From Acidimicrobiaceae bacterium (GTDB lineage: Bacteria; Actinomycetota; Acidimicrobiia; Acidimicrobiales; Aldehydirespiratoraceae), in assembly GCA_009843915.1 (NCBI GenBank), contig VYCM01000130.1, positions 1 through 47,722 on the forward strand: a stretch of DNA of 47,722 bases, read 5' to 3'. The position numbers and the translations under genes are program-made. The notes under the pieces were generated by a model that saw only the letters and a list, made by a program, of their open reading frames with translations, ran no database searches and had not been told where the DNA came from. Shown piece after piece: positions 7,840-16,291 of this stretch (its first letter is position 1; every line of letters starts with the position of its first letter).

Positions 7840-8679
7840 ATGGCTGAGTTCTCGACCATCGTCTACGAGGTCGAAGGTCATGTGGCCACCGTCACCATGA
7901 ACCGGCCCCAGGTGGCCAACGCCCAGGACACCCGGATGATCGACGAGATCGACGCCGCCTTCGACCTCGCCGACGCCGACGACGAGGTGCGGGTGGTGGT
8001 GCTGGCCGCCAACGGCAAGCACTTCTCGGCCGGACACGACCTCAAAGCACTCGTGGGTGATGTGGAGCCCGACAAATGGCGCCTCATGCGGGACACGCCC
8101 GAGGGCAAGTGGCACCACGAGAAAGTGATGTACTTCGACCGCTGTCTGAAGATCCGCGACTTCCGCAAGCCGACCATCGCCGCGGTCCAAGGAAAGTGCG
8201 TGGCCGCGGGAGTGATGCTGGCCTGCATGGCCGACATCATCGTGGCCAGCGACGACGCCGCCTTCCAGAACCCGGTGCTGCGCATGACCGGCGCCGCGGT
8301 GGAGATCCTGGTGGAGCCGTGGGAGATGCCGGCGCGCAAGGCCAAGGAGTTCCTGCTCACCGCCGAGACGATCAGCGCGGCCGACGCCGAGCGGCTCGGG
8401 ATGGTCAACCGGGTGGTGCCCCGCGACGAGCTGGCCTCCGCCGTGCGGGAACTGGCTGAACGGATCGCGCTTGTGCCGCCGGCCACCGCCCAGGTGGTGA
8501 AGCGCTCGATCAACAAGACCCTCGACCTTCAGGGCCAGCGCGACGCCTGGGACTACCACTTCCAGGCCCACCACTGGATGCACAACACCGCTACTGCCCT
8601 GGGTGCGCTGGAGCGGCGCATGCAGAAGGGCTCGATGAAGGAAGTCTTCGCCGAGCACCGCGACCCGCAGTCACAGTGA
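7840..8679 (+). CDS. Enoyl-CoA hydratase/isomerase (crotonase) family protein lacking the canonical Glu pair (279 aa)
   Basis: Crotonase-fold protein. The N-terminal NRPQVANAQD and the oxyanion-hole motif (HFSAGHDLKAL) are typical. By manual alignment neither catalytic Glu of enoyl-CoA hydratase is present: the first site, six residues before the Asp of ADIIVAS, reads Met, and the residue after FQNP, where FGQPE normally stands, is Val. Simple syn-hydration is therefore doubtful; another crotonase-superfamily reaction (isomerase, hydrolase, C-C cleavage) is more likely. The ATG at 7840 begins MAEFSTIVYEVE, where the family starts. The stop overlaps the next gene's GTG by 4 nt, tying it to the CoA-transferase. 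Confidence 0.88.
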   Translation: MAEFSTIVYEVEGHVATVTMNRPQVANAQDTRMIDEIDAAFDLADADDEVRVVVLAANGKHFSAGHDLKALVGDVEPDKWRLMRDTPEGKWHHEKVMYFDRCLKIRDFRKPTIAAVQGKCVAAGVMLACMADIIVASDDAAFQNPVLRMTGAAVEILVEPWEMPARKAKEFLLTAETISAADAERLGMVNRVVPRDELASAVRELAERIALVPPATAQVVKRSINKTLDLQGQRDAWDYHFQAHHWMHNTATALGALERRMQKGSMKEVFAEHRDPQSQ

Positions 8680-9878
8680 GACAGCCCCTGGCCGGGATCA
8701 GGGTGCTCGATCTGGGCACCCGGATCGCGGCCCCGTTCTGCGCCGGGGTCCTGGGTGAGCAGGGCGCGGAGGTCATAAAGGTCGAGGACCCCGGCCGGGG
8801 CGATCCGAGCCGCATCAACGGTCCCTTCACCATGGATGACGAAGGCAACCGCTACTCGCTGTACTGGTCGGTGGAGGGCCGGGGACGCAAGTCGGTGACC
8901 ATCAACCTGCGCGACCCGGAGGGCCAGGACCTGTTCCGGCGCCTGGCCTCGGTGTGCGACGTGGTCTGCGAGAACTTCCGGCCCGGCACCCTGGAACGCT
9001 GGAACATCGACCCGTCCCGGCTCGACCCCCGCCTGGTCACGGCCCGCATCAGCCTGTTCGGCCAGGACGGTCCCAAGTCGCTGTACAACGGCTTCGACCA
9101 CAACGCCGTCGCGTTCGCCGGGCTGACGCACCTCACCGGCCATGCCGACGGACCCCCGGCACGGCCGGGCCTTCCCGTCTCCGACTACCTGACCGCGGCG
9201 TTCGCCGCCCAGGCCGTGACCAGCCTGCTCTACGAGCGAGACGCCAGGGGCACCGGCACGGGAGGCGTGGTGGACGCCTACCTGTACGGCTCGGTGCTGC
9301 GGATCATGGAGTGGACGATCGCGGCCTACGACCGGCTGGGCGAGGTACGCCAACGCACGGGCAACCGGTCCGAGCGGGCCGCGCCCCTCGACAACTACCG
9401 GAGCCGGGACGGCCGGTACGTTTGCATCGTGGCCGTGCGCCAGCCAGTGTTCGAACGCCTGTGCGAGGCCATGGGCCGGTCCGAGCTGTCGACCGACGAG
9501 CGCTTCCGATCCTCAGGGGAGCGCGGGCGCCACCGGGACGAGGTCAACGAGATCGTGGCCGCATGGGCGGCCGGACTGGATGCGGCCACCATCGAGGAGC
9601 GCTGCCTGCACTACAGCGTGCCGGTCGGCATCGTCTACGACGTGGCCGGCATGGCCGCCGACGAGCATGTGAGGGCCCGGGGCGACCTCTGCACCGTTGA
9701 CGACCCGGTCATCGGCCCCGTGCGCCAGCAGGCCCCCTTCCCCCGCTTCGATGACGGCGCGCCTCCGGTCCCAGCCGGCGCGCCCCGGCTGGGTGAACAC
9801 ACCGACGAGGTGCTCGCAGGCCTGGTGGGACTCTCGGGAGCCGAGATCGCCGCCCTACGAGACGGCAACGTGATCTGA
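8676..9878 (+). CDS. CaiB/BaiF family III CoA-transferase, catalytic Asp present (400 aa)
   Basis: Family III CoA-transferase: moves CoA between acyl-CoA and a free acid through an aspartyl-CoA thioester. It has the N-terminal MRQPLAGIRVLDLGTR, EQGAEVIKVEDP, FRPGTLERWN and the C-terminal RLGEHTDEVL. D170 in GLPVSDYL occupies the position of the nucleophilic Asp (Asp169 of formyl-CoA transferase). It is co-transcribed with the crotonase-fold gene through a 4-nt GTGA overlap. A same-length paralog follows at 11766-12968, beyond a permease gene on the other strand. Donor and acceptor acids unknown. Confidence 0.93.
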   Translation: MRQPLAGIRVLDLGTRIAAPFCAGVLGEQGAEVIKVEDPGRGDPSRINGPFTMDDEGNRYSLYWSVEGRGRKSVTINLRDPEGQDLFRRLASVCDVVCENFRPGTLERWNIDPSRLDPRLVTARISLFGQDGPKSLYNGFDHNAVAFAGLTHLTGHADGPPARPGLPVSDYLTAAFAAQAVTSLLYERDARGTGTGGVVDAYLYGSVLRIMEWTIAAYDRLGEVRQRTGNRSERAAPLDNYRSRDGRYVCIVAVRQPVFERLCEAMGRSELSTDERFRSSGERGRHRDEVNEIVAAWAAGLDAATIEERCLHYSVPVGIVYDVAGMAADEHVRARGDLCTVDDPVIGPVRQQAPFPRFDDGAPPVPAGAPRLGEHTDEVLAGLVGLSGAEIAALRDGNVI

Positions 9879-9903
9879 CCTTCCGAGGAAGAGGTTCGAC
9901 CCG

Positions 9904-11667
9904 CTAGCGCGATCCTCTGACGTGCACGGTCACCACGTCGAGGCCGTGGTACTTCTGGTGCTGGACCGAGGCCGCGTAGTGGCGCAGCAGGCGCAGGGAG
10001 ATCTCGCCCTCCTCGATTCCCTGGCCCCCCTCGGCCTCCTCGCTCAAGTACGCCAGCCGGTCCTCAAGGTTCTCCTCGTCGAACACGGCTAGGAACTCCA
10101 GCTCGACCCGGCCGTCGCCCGGACGGGCTATCACGATGAAGCGGGGCGGTCCCTCGCCGGGTGCCGGCCCGCGCGGGTGGATCAGGCTTATGAGCGTCTC
10201 CTCGCCGGCCGAGCGCAATCGCTGGGTAGACGACTGGTTCCAACCCAGCCGGGAGGCGATGTCGCACAGGAACCGGTCGATCTCGGGGAGCGACGAGACG
10301 CTGAGATCGACCTCGAGACGGGTCTGGCGCACCGGATTGGTGGCCTCGATGAACAGCGTCAGCAGGACCGCGGTACCGGCCCCCATGACCACGCCGTTGT
10401 CCAGCAGCGGGGACCATGCCCCGCCGAGCAGGTCGGCGAAGATCGTCTGCTGCTCCAGGCCGGCGCCCACCGCGAAGGCGACCGACACGATGGCGGCCTT
10501 CTGGGCGTCGAGGCCGTCCTTGACCGCGGTTCGCATACCGCTCACGAAGAGCGTGCCGATGGCCACCAGGATGTAGGCCCCCATGACGGGACTGGGGATC
10601 GAGACCAGGACCGCGGCGAACTTCGGGAAGAGCGCCAGCACGGCAAGGACGGCTCCCATCACGTAGCCGACCCGGCGCGCGGCGACCGATGTGAACGTGA
10701 TCAGCATCACGCTGCGAGACGAGTAGGCGGTGGTAGGCGGCGTCCCGACCAGCCCCGAGAGAAGGATGCCCAGCCCGTTCGTGTTGAGCGCGCCCTGCAC
10801 GAGTCGGAAGTCGGTCACCCTGGGCTTGCGGGTCGAGGCCTGCTGAACGGCGACGCTGTCGCCCATGTTCTTGACACCGCCCACGAGCGTCACCACGACG
10901 AACGCCGGAAGCAGCGTCCAGAAGTCCGCTCCTAGATTCAGCTCCAGCCCGGGAAACCCGCCGGTGGGGATCCCAGCCCATGCGGCGTCGATCACCGGCT
11001 GGATTTCATAGGCACCGAGCATGGCGGCGGTCACACAGCCGGCGAACAGGGCCAGCAGCGGCGACCAGGGCTTCAGGCTCCGGGGCGCACGCAGGGCCAG
11101 CACGGCGGTCACGGCCATGGTTACGAATGCGATGAAGGGTCCCTTGGTCGGATCCGCGCCCTCCGGAACCTCCCGGATCCGTTCGAGCGCGATGGGCAGG
11201 ACCGACACCGCGATCAGCATGAGCACGGTGCCGGAGACGGCCGGGGTGATGACCCGGCGCAGCAGCGGCAGCCAGAAGGCCAGCATCAGGTAGAAGAGGG
11301 AGCCGGCCACGGTGAGGCTGGCCAGCAGAGCCGGCCCGCCCGCCTCTAGCGCCAGGACGGCCACGGCCACGAAGTTGGTGGTGGGACCCATGAACAGGAT
11401 GTGGCCCGCTCCAAGCCGCCAGACCCGGCTGGCCTGGAGCGCGATGAGGGCCCCGGAGATGATCAGGGCGGCGAACACTGCCCACGTCAGGTAGTCGTCG
11501 TCCTGGCCGCCTGATCGGGCTGTGACCGCCACGATCACCACGATCGAGGTCAGGATCATCATGACGCCCTGAAGGCCCACGCCCAGCAGCAGCAGGGGCG
11601 GGCACGGGTCGTCCGGCTCGTAGCGGATCCCCTCGCGGTTGGCGGTGCCGTTGTCGGCGGACGTCAT
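9904..11667 (-). CDS. NCS2-family (xanthine/uracil) permease with C-terminal RsbW-like ATPase domain (587 aa)
   Basis: Residues 1-445 are a polytopic nucleobase-cation symporter-2 domain with about a dozen hydrophobic segments and family motifs such as GGVKNMGDSVAVQQAS and VGTPPTTAYSSRSV. Residues about 447-587 are soluble and resemble RsbW-type GHKL (HATPase_c) domains: LPEIDRFLCDIASRLGW, an N-box-like GEETLISLIHP, a G1-like VFDEENLEDR and a G2-like GQGIEEGEISLRLL. The usual N-box Asn appears to be Ser, so nucleotide binding may be weak or lost. The fusion suggests a transporter sensed or gated by a partner-switch-like module. The ligand is probably a purine, pyrimidine or related compound, by family. 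Its stop faces the CoA-transferase at 9878; its start is divergent from 11766. Confidence 0.88.
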   Translation of the reverse strand: MTSADNGTANREGIRYEPDDPCPPLLLLGVGLQGVMMILTSIVVIVAVTARSGGQDDDYLTWAVFAALIISGALIALQASRVWRLGAGHILFMGPTTNFVAVAVLALEAGGPALLASLTVAGSLFYLMLAFWLPLLRRVITPAVSGTVLMLIAVSVLPIALERIREVPEGADPTKGPFIAFVTMAVTAVLALRAPRSLKPWSPLLALFAGCVTAAMLGAYEIQPVIDAAWAGIPTGGFPGLELNLGADFWTLLPAFVVVTLVGGVKNMGDSVAVQQASTRKPRVTDFRLVQGALNTNGLGILLSGLVGTPPTTAYSSRSVMLITFTSVAARRVGYVMGAVLAVLALFPKFAAVLVSIPSPVMGAYILVAIGTLFVSGMRTAVKDGLDAQKAAIVSVAFAVGAGLEQQTIFADLLGGAWSPLLDNGVVMGAGTAVLLTLFIEATNPVRQTRLEVDLSVSSLPEIDRFLCDIASRLGWNQSSTQRLRSAGEETLISLIHPRGPAPGEGPPRFIVIARPGDGRVELEFLAVFDEENLEDRLAYLSEEAEGGQGIEEGEISLRLLRHYAASVQHQKYHGLDVVTVHVRGSR

Positions 11668-11765
11668 GGGTCAGGGTCTACGGGCTAGTCGTATACTCGC
11701 CGCGTGATTGTAGTAGCCAGTAGTTGTTAGGAACGCCTCGTGGCTTCGGGTAGCGGGAGGCTGCG

Positions 11766-12968
11766 GTGAGACGCCCACTGGCGGGCCTGCGGGTGATCGA
11801 CCTGGGATCCCGGGTCTCGGCTCCGTTCTGCTCCGCGATCCTGGGCGAGCAGGGTGCCGAGGTCATCAAGATCGAGGAGCCCGTCCGGGGCGACCGGCTG
11901 CGCGAACTGGGTCCCTACGCCCAGGACGACGCCGGTGAGCCCTACTCGCTGTACTGGTCGGTGGAGGGCCGAGGCCGCAAGTCGGTGACCATCGACCTGC
12001 GTCGCCCGCAGGGCCAGGAACTGCTGCGCTGTCTGGCCGACTCCAGCGACGTGGTGGTCGAGAGTTTCCGCCCCGGCACCCTCGAACGCTGGAACATCGA
12101 CCCGTCCCGTCTCTCACCGCATCTGGTGACGGCCCGATTCAGCCTGTTCGGCCAGGACGGCCCGAAGTCGCTGGTGGTGGGCCTCAACGGCAGCGCGCTG
12201 GCCTTCAGCGGCCTGATGCATCTCACCGGCGATCCCGACCGGGCGCCGGCGAGGCCGGGCGTGAACATCGCCGGCTACCTGAGCGGCGTGTTCGCGGCGC
12301 AGGCGGTCACCAGCCTGCTGTACGAACGGGACGCCCGCGGCACCGGAACGGGCGGGGTCATCGACGTGTTCATGTACGGCTCGATACTTCGCATCATGGA
12401 GTGGACGATCGCCGCTCACGACCGGCTGGGCATGGTCCGCAACCGCTCGGGCGACAGCCTCGACATCGCCGCGCCGGTCGGTAACTACCCAAGCCGCGAC
12501 GGGCGCTACGTGTACCTCGTCGGTGGCAGCCAGGTCTTCTTCGAACGGCTGTGCCGGGCGATGGACCGGCCTGATCTGGCCGTCGACGAGCGCTTCGCCA
12601 ACGCCGCGGCCCGAGCCGACAACCGGACTGAGATCAATGCGCTGGTCGCCCGGTGGGTCTCGGAGTTGGACGCTGACGAGGCCGAGGCTCGCCTGGTCGC
12701 CTGCGACGTGCCCGCAGGCAAGATCTACGACGTGGCCGACTTCGCCTCCGACGAGCACGTCGAGGCCAGGGGCGACATCTGCACGGTGCAGGACCCGGTC
12801 ATCGGACCGGTCCGCCAGCAGGCGCCCTTCCCCCGACTGGTGGGCGAGACACCTGCGGCACCCGAGGGAGCGCCCCGCCTCGGCGAGCACACCGACGAGG
12901 TGCTGTCGAGCGTGGTCGGCCTGTCAGCCACCGAACTGGACGCACTCCGAGCCGACGGCATCATCTGA
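11766..12968 (+). CDS. CaiB/BaiF family III CoA-transferase paralog lacking the catalytic Asp (400 aa)
   Basis: Same length as the protein at 8676-9878 and collinear with it along its whole length, sharing long identical blocks (SLYWSVEGRGRKSVTI, FRPGTLERWNIDPSRL, CoA-domain and C-terminal motifs). The nucleophile position differs: residue 170 is Gly (GVNIAGYL; codon ggc at 12273-12275) instead of Asp. It is therefore probably inactive alone. It may be a structural subunit of a heterodimer or a repurposed CoA-binding protein. The GTG start has GGGAGG 5 nt upstream. The gene is divergent from the NCS2 permease. Confidence 0.92.
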   Translation: MRRPLAGLRVIDLGSRVSAPFCSAILGEQGAEVIKIEEPVRGDRLRELGPYAQDDAGEPYSLYWSVEGRGRKSVTIDLRRPQGQELLRCLADSSDVVVESFRPGTLERWNIDPSRLSPHLVTARFSLFGQDGPKSLVVGLNGSALAFSGLMHLTGDPDRAPARPGVNIAGYLSGVFAAQAVTSLLYERDARGTGTGGVIDVFMYGSILRIMEWTIAAHDRLGMVRNRSGDSLDIAAPVGNYPSRDGRYVYLVGGSQVFFERLCRAMDRPDLAVDERFANAAARADNRTEINALVARWVSELDADEAEARLVACDVPAGKIYDVADFASDEHVEARGDICTVQDPVIGPVRQQAPFPRLVGETPAAPEGAPRLGEHTDEVLSSVVGLSATELDALRADGII

Positions 12969-12969
12969 C

Positions 12970-12990
12970 CCCGGCACTCCTCCGGCCGGG
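12970..12990. terminator. Possible bidirectional terminator hairpin
   Basis: CCCGGC / GCCGGG arms with a 9-nt loop, immediately after the CoA-transferase stop (12968) and before the convergent thiolase stop (13010). There is no U-tract, so this is a structural suggestion only. Confidence 0.35.
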
Positions 12991-13009
12991 AACCAGCGGC
13001 CCGGGTTGA

Positions 13010-14185
13010 TCAGTTGACGCGCTGGATGAGGGTGCCGGTGCCCAGGCCGCCGCCGCAGCACATCGACACCAGGCCGTAGTCGCCGTCGGTGCGCTCCAGC
13101 TCGTGCACCGCCTTGGTGGTGAGGATGCAGCCGGTGCCGCCCAGGGGATGGCCCAGTGCGATGGCCCCGCCGTTGGGGTTGGCCTTGGCCGGGTCGGCGC
13201 CGACGGTGCGCTGCCAGGCGATCACCACGGACGCGAAGGCCTCGTTGACCTCGAACACGTCGATGTCGTCGATGGTTATCCCCTCGCGTTCGAGCAGCCG
13301 CTCGGTGGCCGGTATGGGGCCCTCCAGCATCAGCACCGGGTCGCAGCCCACCAGCGCGGTCTGCGCTACGCGGGCCATCGGCTTGAGCCCCTGCTCCGCC
13401 GCCTTGTCCGCCGACATGAGCAGCACCGCGGCCGCACCGTCGGCGATCTGCGACGACGTGCCCGCAGTGTGGATGCCGTCGTCGCGGGCCACCGGCTTGA
13501 GCGCGGCCAGCGCCTCCAGGCTGGTGTCCCGGGGGACCTCGTCGCGGGAGAACTCCACGGTCTCGCCGGTCTTCTTGCCGTCCTCGTCCACCAGCACCGC
13601 AGCTATGGGCACGATCTGGGTCTCGAAGCGGCCCTCCTGCTGGGCGGTGGCCGCTCGCAGCTGCGACTCCAGTCCGAGGTCGTCGGTGTCCTGGCGCGAG
13701 ATGCCGTAGGCGGTGGCGATGCGCTCGGCGCCCTCGAACTGGCTGGTGAACTCGTAGTGCTGGAAGTAGCTGCGCGACACCGGCTTGCCGGGGCCGTTCA
13801 TCACGTTGGCCGCCAGGGGCACCATCGACATCGACTCCACGCCGCAGGCCAGCACGGTGTCCTCCGCACCGGAGGCGATCAGGCTGTAGGCCAGGTTCAC
13901 GGCGTGCTGCGACGAACCGCACTGGGAGTCGACGGTGGAGCAGGCGGTGGCCTGGTCGCCGCCGTGGGACAGCCAGGCGGTGCGAGTGATGTTCATGCCT
14001 TGGGCGCCGATCTGGTCGATGCAGCCGCCGACCACCTGGTCGACGTCGCCGCTGGTGATGCCGGCCCGGCTCAGGCACTCCATCTGCACCGGTCCGAGGA
14101 TGTCGGCCGGGTGGGTGTGGGCCAGCGTTCCGTTGCGCTTGCCCACCGCTGAGCGCACTGCCTCGACGATTACTACGTCTCCCAT
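13010..14185 (-). CDS. Thiolase (acetyl-CoA acetyltransferase), FadA5-like (391 aa)
   Basis: Degradative thiolase: CoA-dependent cleavage of a 3-ketoacyl-CoA. The nucleophilic Cys is C89 (TVDSQCGSSQ), the catalytic His is H346 (GGAIALGHPLG), the second Cys is C376 in MCCGGGLGTG, and NEAFA is present. Length and segments such as GIHTAGTSSQIADGAAAV and ESQLRAA closely resemble mycobacterial FadA5, the steroid side-chain thiolase; this is from memory and not a database hit. The ATG at 14185 is fixed by an AGGGAGGA Shine-Dalgarno just upstream; a longer in-frame extension is rejected. The MaoC-like gene lies upstream on the same strand across a 176-bp gap. Confidence 0.95.
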   Translation of the reverse strand: MGDVVIVEAVRSAVGKRNGTLAHTHPADILGPVQMECLSRAGITSGDVDQVVGGCIDQIGAQGMNITRTAWLSHGGDQATACSTVDSQCGSSQHAVNLAYSLIASGAEDTVLACGVESMSMVPLAANVMNGPGKPVSRSYFQHYEFTSQFEGAERIATAYGISRQDTDDLGLESQLRAATAQQEGRFETQIVPIAAVLVDEDGKKTGETVEFSRDEVPRDTSLEALAALKPVARDDGIHTAGTSSQIADGAAAVLLMSADKAAEQGLKPMARVAQTALVGCDPVLMLEGPIPATERLLEREGITIDDIDVFEVNEAFASVVIAWQRTVGADPAKANPNGGAIALGHPLGGTGCILTTKAVHELERTDGDYGLVSMCCGGGLGTGTLIQRVN

Positions 14186-14246
14186 TCCGTCCTCCCTGTG
14201 CTGTGGCAACGGCAGCTTACGCACTTGTAGCGACGGTGGTTCTTCC

Positions 14247-14275
14247 CGGCCGGCGGGTCCTGTCGTCGAGGCCGT
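14247..14275 (+). repeat. Dispersed 29-bp intergenic repeat, copy 1
   Basis: The 29 bases CGGCCGGCGGGTCC...TCGAGGCCGT are identical to 23165-23193, in the same orientation, and both copies are intergenic. Here it is followed at once by a strong hairpin (14276-14309). Possible REP-like or regulatory element. Confidence 0.7.
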
Positions 14276-14309
14276 CCGACCGACGGGGCTTCGCCCCATT
14301 GTCGGTCGG
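14276..14309. terminator. Strong hairpin downstream of the MaoC-like gene
   Basis: Outer arms CCGACCGAC / GTCGGTCGG (9 bp, perfect) enclose an inner GGGGC-TTC-GCCCC hairpin with an asymmetric ATT bulge. It lies after the stop of the minus-strand MaoC-like gene (14362) and before the thiolase start (14185). It could end that transcript or be part of a mobile intergenic repeat together with 14247-14275. There is no clear U-tract. Confidence 0.45.
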
Positions 14310-14361
14310 CCGTTCCTCGCCGCCACCCCCCGGCCTTCCGGGTCGCGAGGCTACGGCCCGG

Positions 14362-15333
14362 TTAGGGGGCGGCGGCTATTGCCGTCCAGTCGAGGATTTG
14401 GTCTGGCTCGCCCTGGCGGTGGGCGAAGCCTTCTACTTGCACCGCGAATAGGCGACCGGAAGCGGCTGGGGCTTTGTCTAGGAGGGTGTGGCGGAACGAC
14501 ACCTGGTCTCCTTCGAAGGCGGGGCCGGTGTGGTCGCAGCCGTGCCATCCCACCACTGTGGCCATGCCGGGCAGCACCCTTGACAGCGACGCTTGGGCCA
14601 GCCCGACGACATGGCCCCCGTAGAGCAGGCGCTGCGGGTAGGGCGACTCGGCTGCGTCGCGGTGCACCATGGCCAGGTTGTTGGTGAGGCGCACCAGCGC
14701 CAGCGCGTTGTCGACCACGTCCCGAGCCGGGTCCGCCAGGGTGGTGCCGGGCTGCCATTCGGCTCCGGCGCCGAGCGGCGAGAAGTCCCAGTGGGCTGGC
14801 ACGAGCTCGGCGTAGGAGGCCAGGTCCAGCGGTGATGGCGTTCCCAGATCGTCGTCATGGTCGGGCTGCGAGTCGCCCCGCTGCGGCAGCAGCGGGGCCC
14901 GCTGGTAGGTCACGGCCGGCTCGCCGTCGGCGGTTGTGACGATGTCGACCAGAACCTTTCCCCTGTGGGGCCGGCCGGGTCGGGCCCGGCTGTCGGCCAG
15001 CGCGGCCACGGTGACGGTGGTGGCGACCGACTGCCCGACGAACACCGGCTTGAGCAGTCGCACGTCGCGATAGAAGAGGTTGGCGATCGCCCTGCGGGTG
15101 AGCGTGGTGCTGTGCCCGATCGAGAGGTGCATGACCAGCGCAGGGCTGGCCAGACGGCCTGGGCGCCCGGTGACCGCCTCACAGACGGCCGGATCCATCA
15201 CCATCGGTAGCCGCTCACCCACCATCGACTGGTACAGCGCGGCCATGCCGTCGTCGATCACCACCGAGGGCTGGCGGGGCATCTCCTGGCCTACCCGCAA
15301 CTCCTCGTAGTAGGGGCCGTCGAGCGGGATCAC
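14362..15333 (-). CDS. MaoC-like double-hotdog acyl-CoA dehydratase/hydratase family protein (323 aa)
   Basis: Two hotdog domains: an N-terminal one (YYEELRVGQEMPRQPSVVID, then a GRLASPALVMHLSIGHST core) and a C-terminal one with the hydratase-like segment MVHRDAAESPYP followed by LLYGGHVVG. The layout resembles double-hotdog enoyl-CoA or mesaconyl/methylfumaryl-CoA hydratases, about 340-350 residues in the family. GTG at 15333 is preferred because it lies 26 nt after the upstream stop and directly precedes the conserved N-terminus; an ATG at 15465 would overlap the M24-like gene by about 100 nt. It fits a hydration step beside the thiolase in the same run of genes. Confidence 0.82.
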   Translation of the reverse strand: MIPLDGPYYEELRVGQEMPRQPSVVIDDGMAALYQSMVGERLPMVMDPAVCEAVTGRPGRLASPALVMHLSIGHSTTLTRRAIANLFYRDVRLLKPVFVGQSVATTVTVAALADSRARPGRPHRGKVLVDIVTTADGEPAVTYQRAPLLPQRGDSQPDHDDDLGTPSPLDLASYAELVPAHWDFSPLGAGAEWQPGTTLADPARDVVDNALALVRLTNNLAMVHRDAAESPYPQRLLYGGHVVGLAQASLSRVLPGMATVVGWHGCDHTGPAFEGDQVSFRHTLLDKAPAASGRLFAVQVEGFAHRQGEPDQILDWTAIAAAP

Positions 15334-15358
15334 AAACTCGAAGGCTACGGGCGGGTCG

Positions 15359-16291
15359 TCACGGCCGCTGCGACAGCACGGCGGGACCGTCGGCGGTGAC
15401 GTGTACCACGTCGCGATGGGGGCCGTCGGTGACGCTGAGGACCATCCCGGCTTCCAATCGCTCACGGGCGCCGACGCCCGGGCCGATCACGGGACGCTCG
15501 AAACCCATCCCCAGTCCCCGCACCAGCCAGTCACCGGTAGCGGCCGCAGCCAAGTCAGCATGGGTTGCCCCGGCACGGCAGGCATCGACGAGCGCTGAGG
15601 AGCCAGCACGGCGGCTATCGACGAACACCCCGCCGACTCCCCCCTCGTAGAGGTCACAGATCACTCCGATGTCAATCGCGAGAGCCTCGCCGCGACGCTC
15701 AACCTGAACGCCCGACGAAGGGACGGTCACACCCCGGGAACTCAACGCCTCGATAGCGGCCGCAGCCGGATCAGAGCGCTCGGACGCGCTGAGTACGGCC
15801 TCTACCCCGACCCAGACTGTGGCGCAGGTCCGAGCGATGGCCTCGATCTCGCCGGACAGCTTGTGGAGGCGCACGTCGGCCATCAGGTTGTCGGCGGCCA
15901 CTACCTCGGCATCGGGCGCGAAGGACGCGGCCGCCCTCTGGAACGACGGCGTCAGCTCGTCCACGCCGATGCGGCCTGCTCCGGCCAAGCCGTCGATCCC
16001 TGCCATCGACACGGCCATGATCCGAGGATTCCAGGTGAGCGGGTAGAGATCGTCGAAGGTCATCGGAGGCTCGATCCCGTCTTCCCAGCTCGACAGGACG
16101 TGGATCCGGCCGGTCGAGCCCACCACTATGCAGCCCGCCCCGAACGGCCGGGTGCCCGCGGTCCACAGCCGGCGCATCCCGCAGGCGTATCCGGCGTTGT
16201 CCTGGCGTCCCAGCACCAGGACGTCGATGCCTGCGTCCGACATGGCGTCCAGCACCCGGTCGCGGCGGGCCAGCACCAGATCGTTGCTCAT
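15359..16291 (-). CDS. M24 (creatinase/aminopeptidase P-fold) family protein with degenerate metal site (310 aa)
   Basis: Pita-bread-fold protein with an N-terminal creatinase-like domain (LVLARRDRVLDAMSDAGIDV) and a C-terminal M24-like domain. Of the five metal ligands, only the first Asp (D207 in AIDIGV) is recognisable. The second Asp position is Gly, the His position is lost (VRGLGMGFERP instead of an HGxG motif), and the two Glu positions read SVTDGP and DVVHVT. It is probably not a metallopeptidase. Its ATG overlaps the stop of the intact M24 gene (ATGA), so the two are translationally coupled and may form a heterodimer. Confidence 0.82.
   Translation of the reverse strand: MSNDLVLARRDRVLDAMSDAGIDVLVLGRQDNAGYACGMRRLWTAGTRPFGAGCIVVGSTGRIHVLSSWEDGIEPPMTFDDLYPLTWNPRIMAVSMAGIDGLAGAGRIGVDELTPSFQRAAASFAPDAEVVAADNLMADVRLHKLSGEIEAIARTCATVWVGVEAVLSASERSDPAAAAIEALSSRGVTVPSSGVQVERRGEALAIDIGVICDLYEGGVGGVFVDSRRAGSSALVDACRAGATHADLAAAATGDWLVRGLGMGFERPVIGPGVGARERLEAGMVLSVTDGPHRDVVHVTADGPAVLSQRP

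Noticed and set aside
9880..9891. CTTCC-GA-GGAAG inverted repeat after the first CoA-transferase as a terminator
   Set aside because: A 2-nt loop cannot form a stable hairpin of this size and there is no U-tract.
14203..14451. Small plus-strand frame in the thiolase/MaoC gap
   Set aside because: Covers the repeat and hairpin and enters the MaoC-like gene on the other strand; no ribosome-binding site or recognisable protein features.
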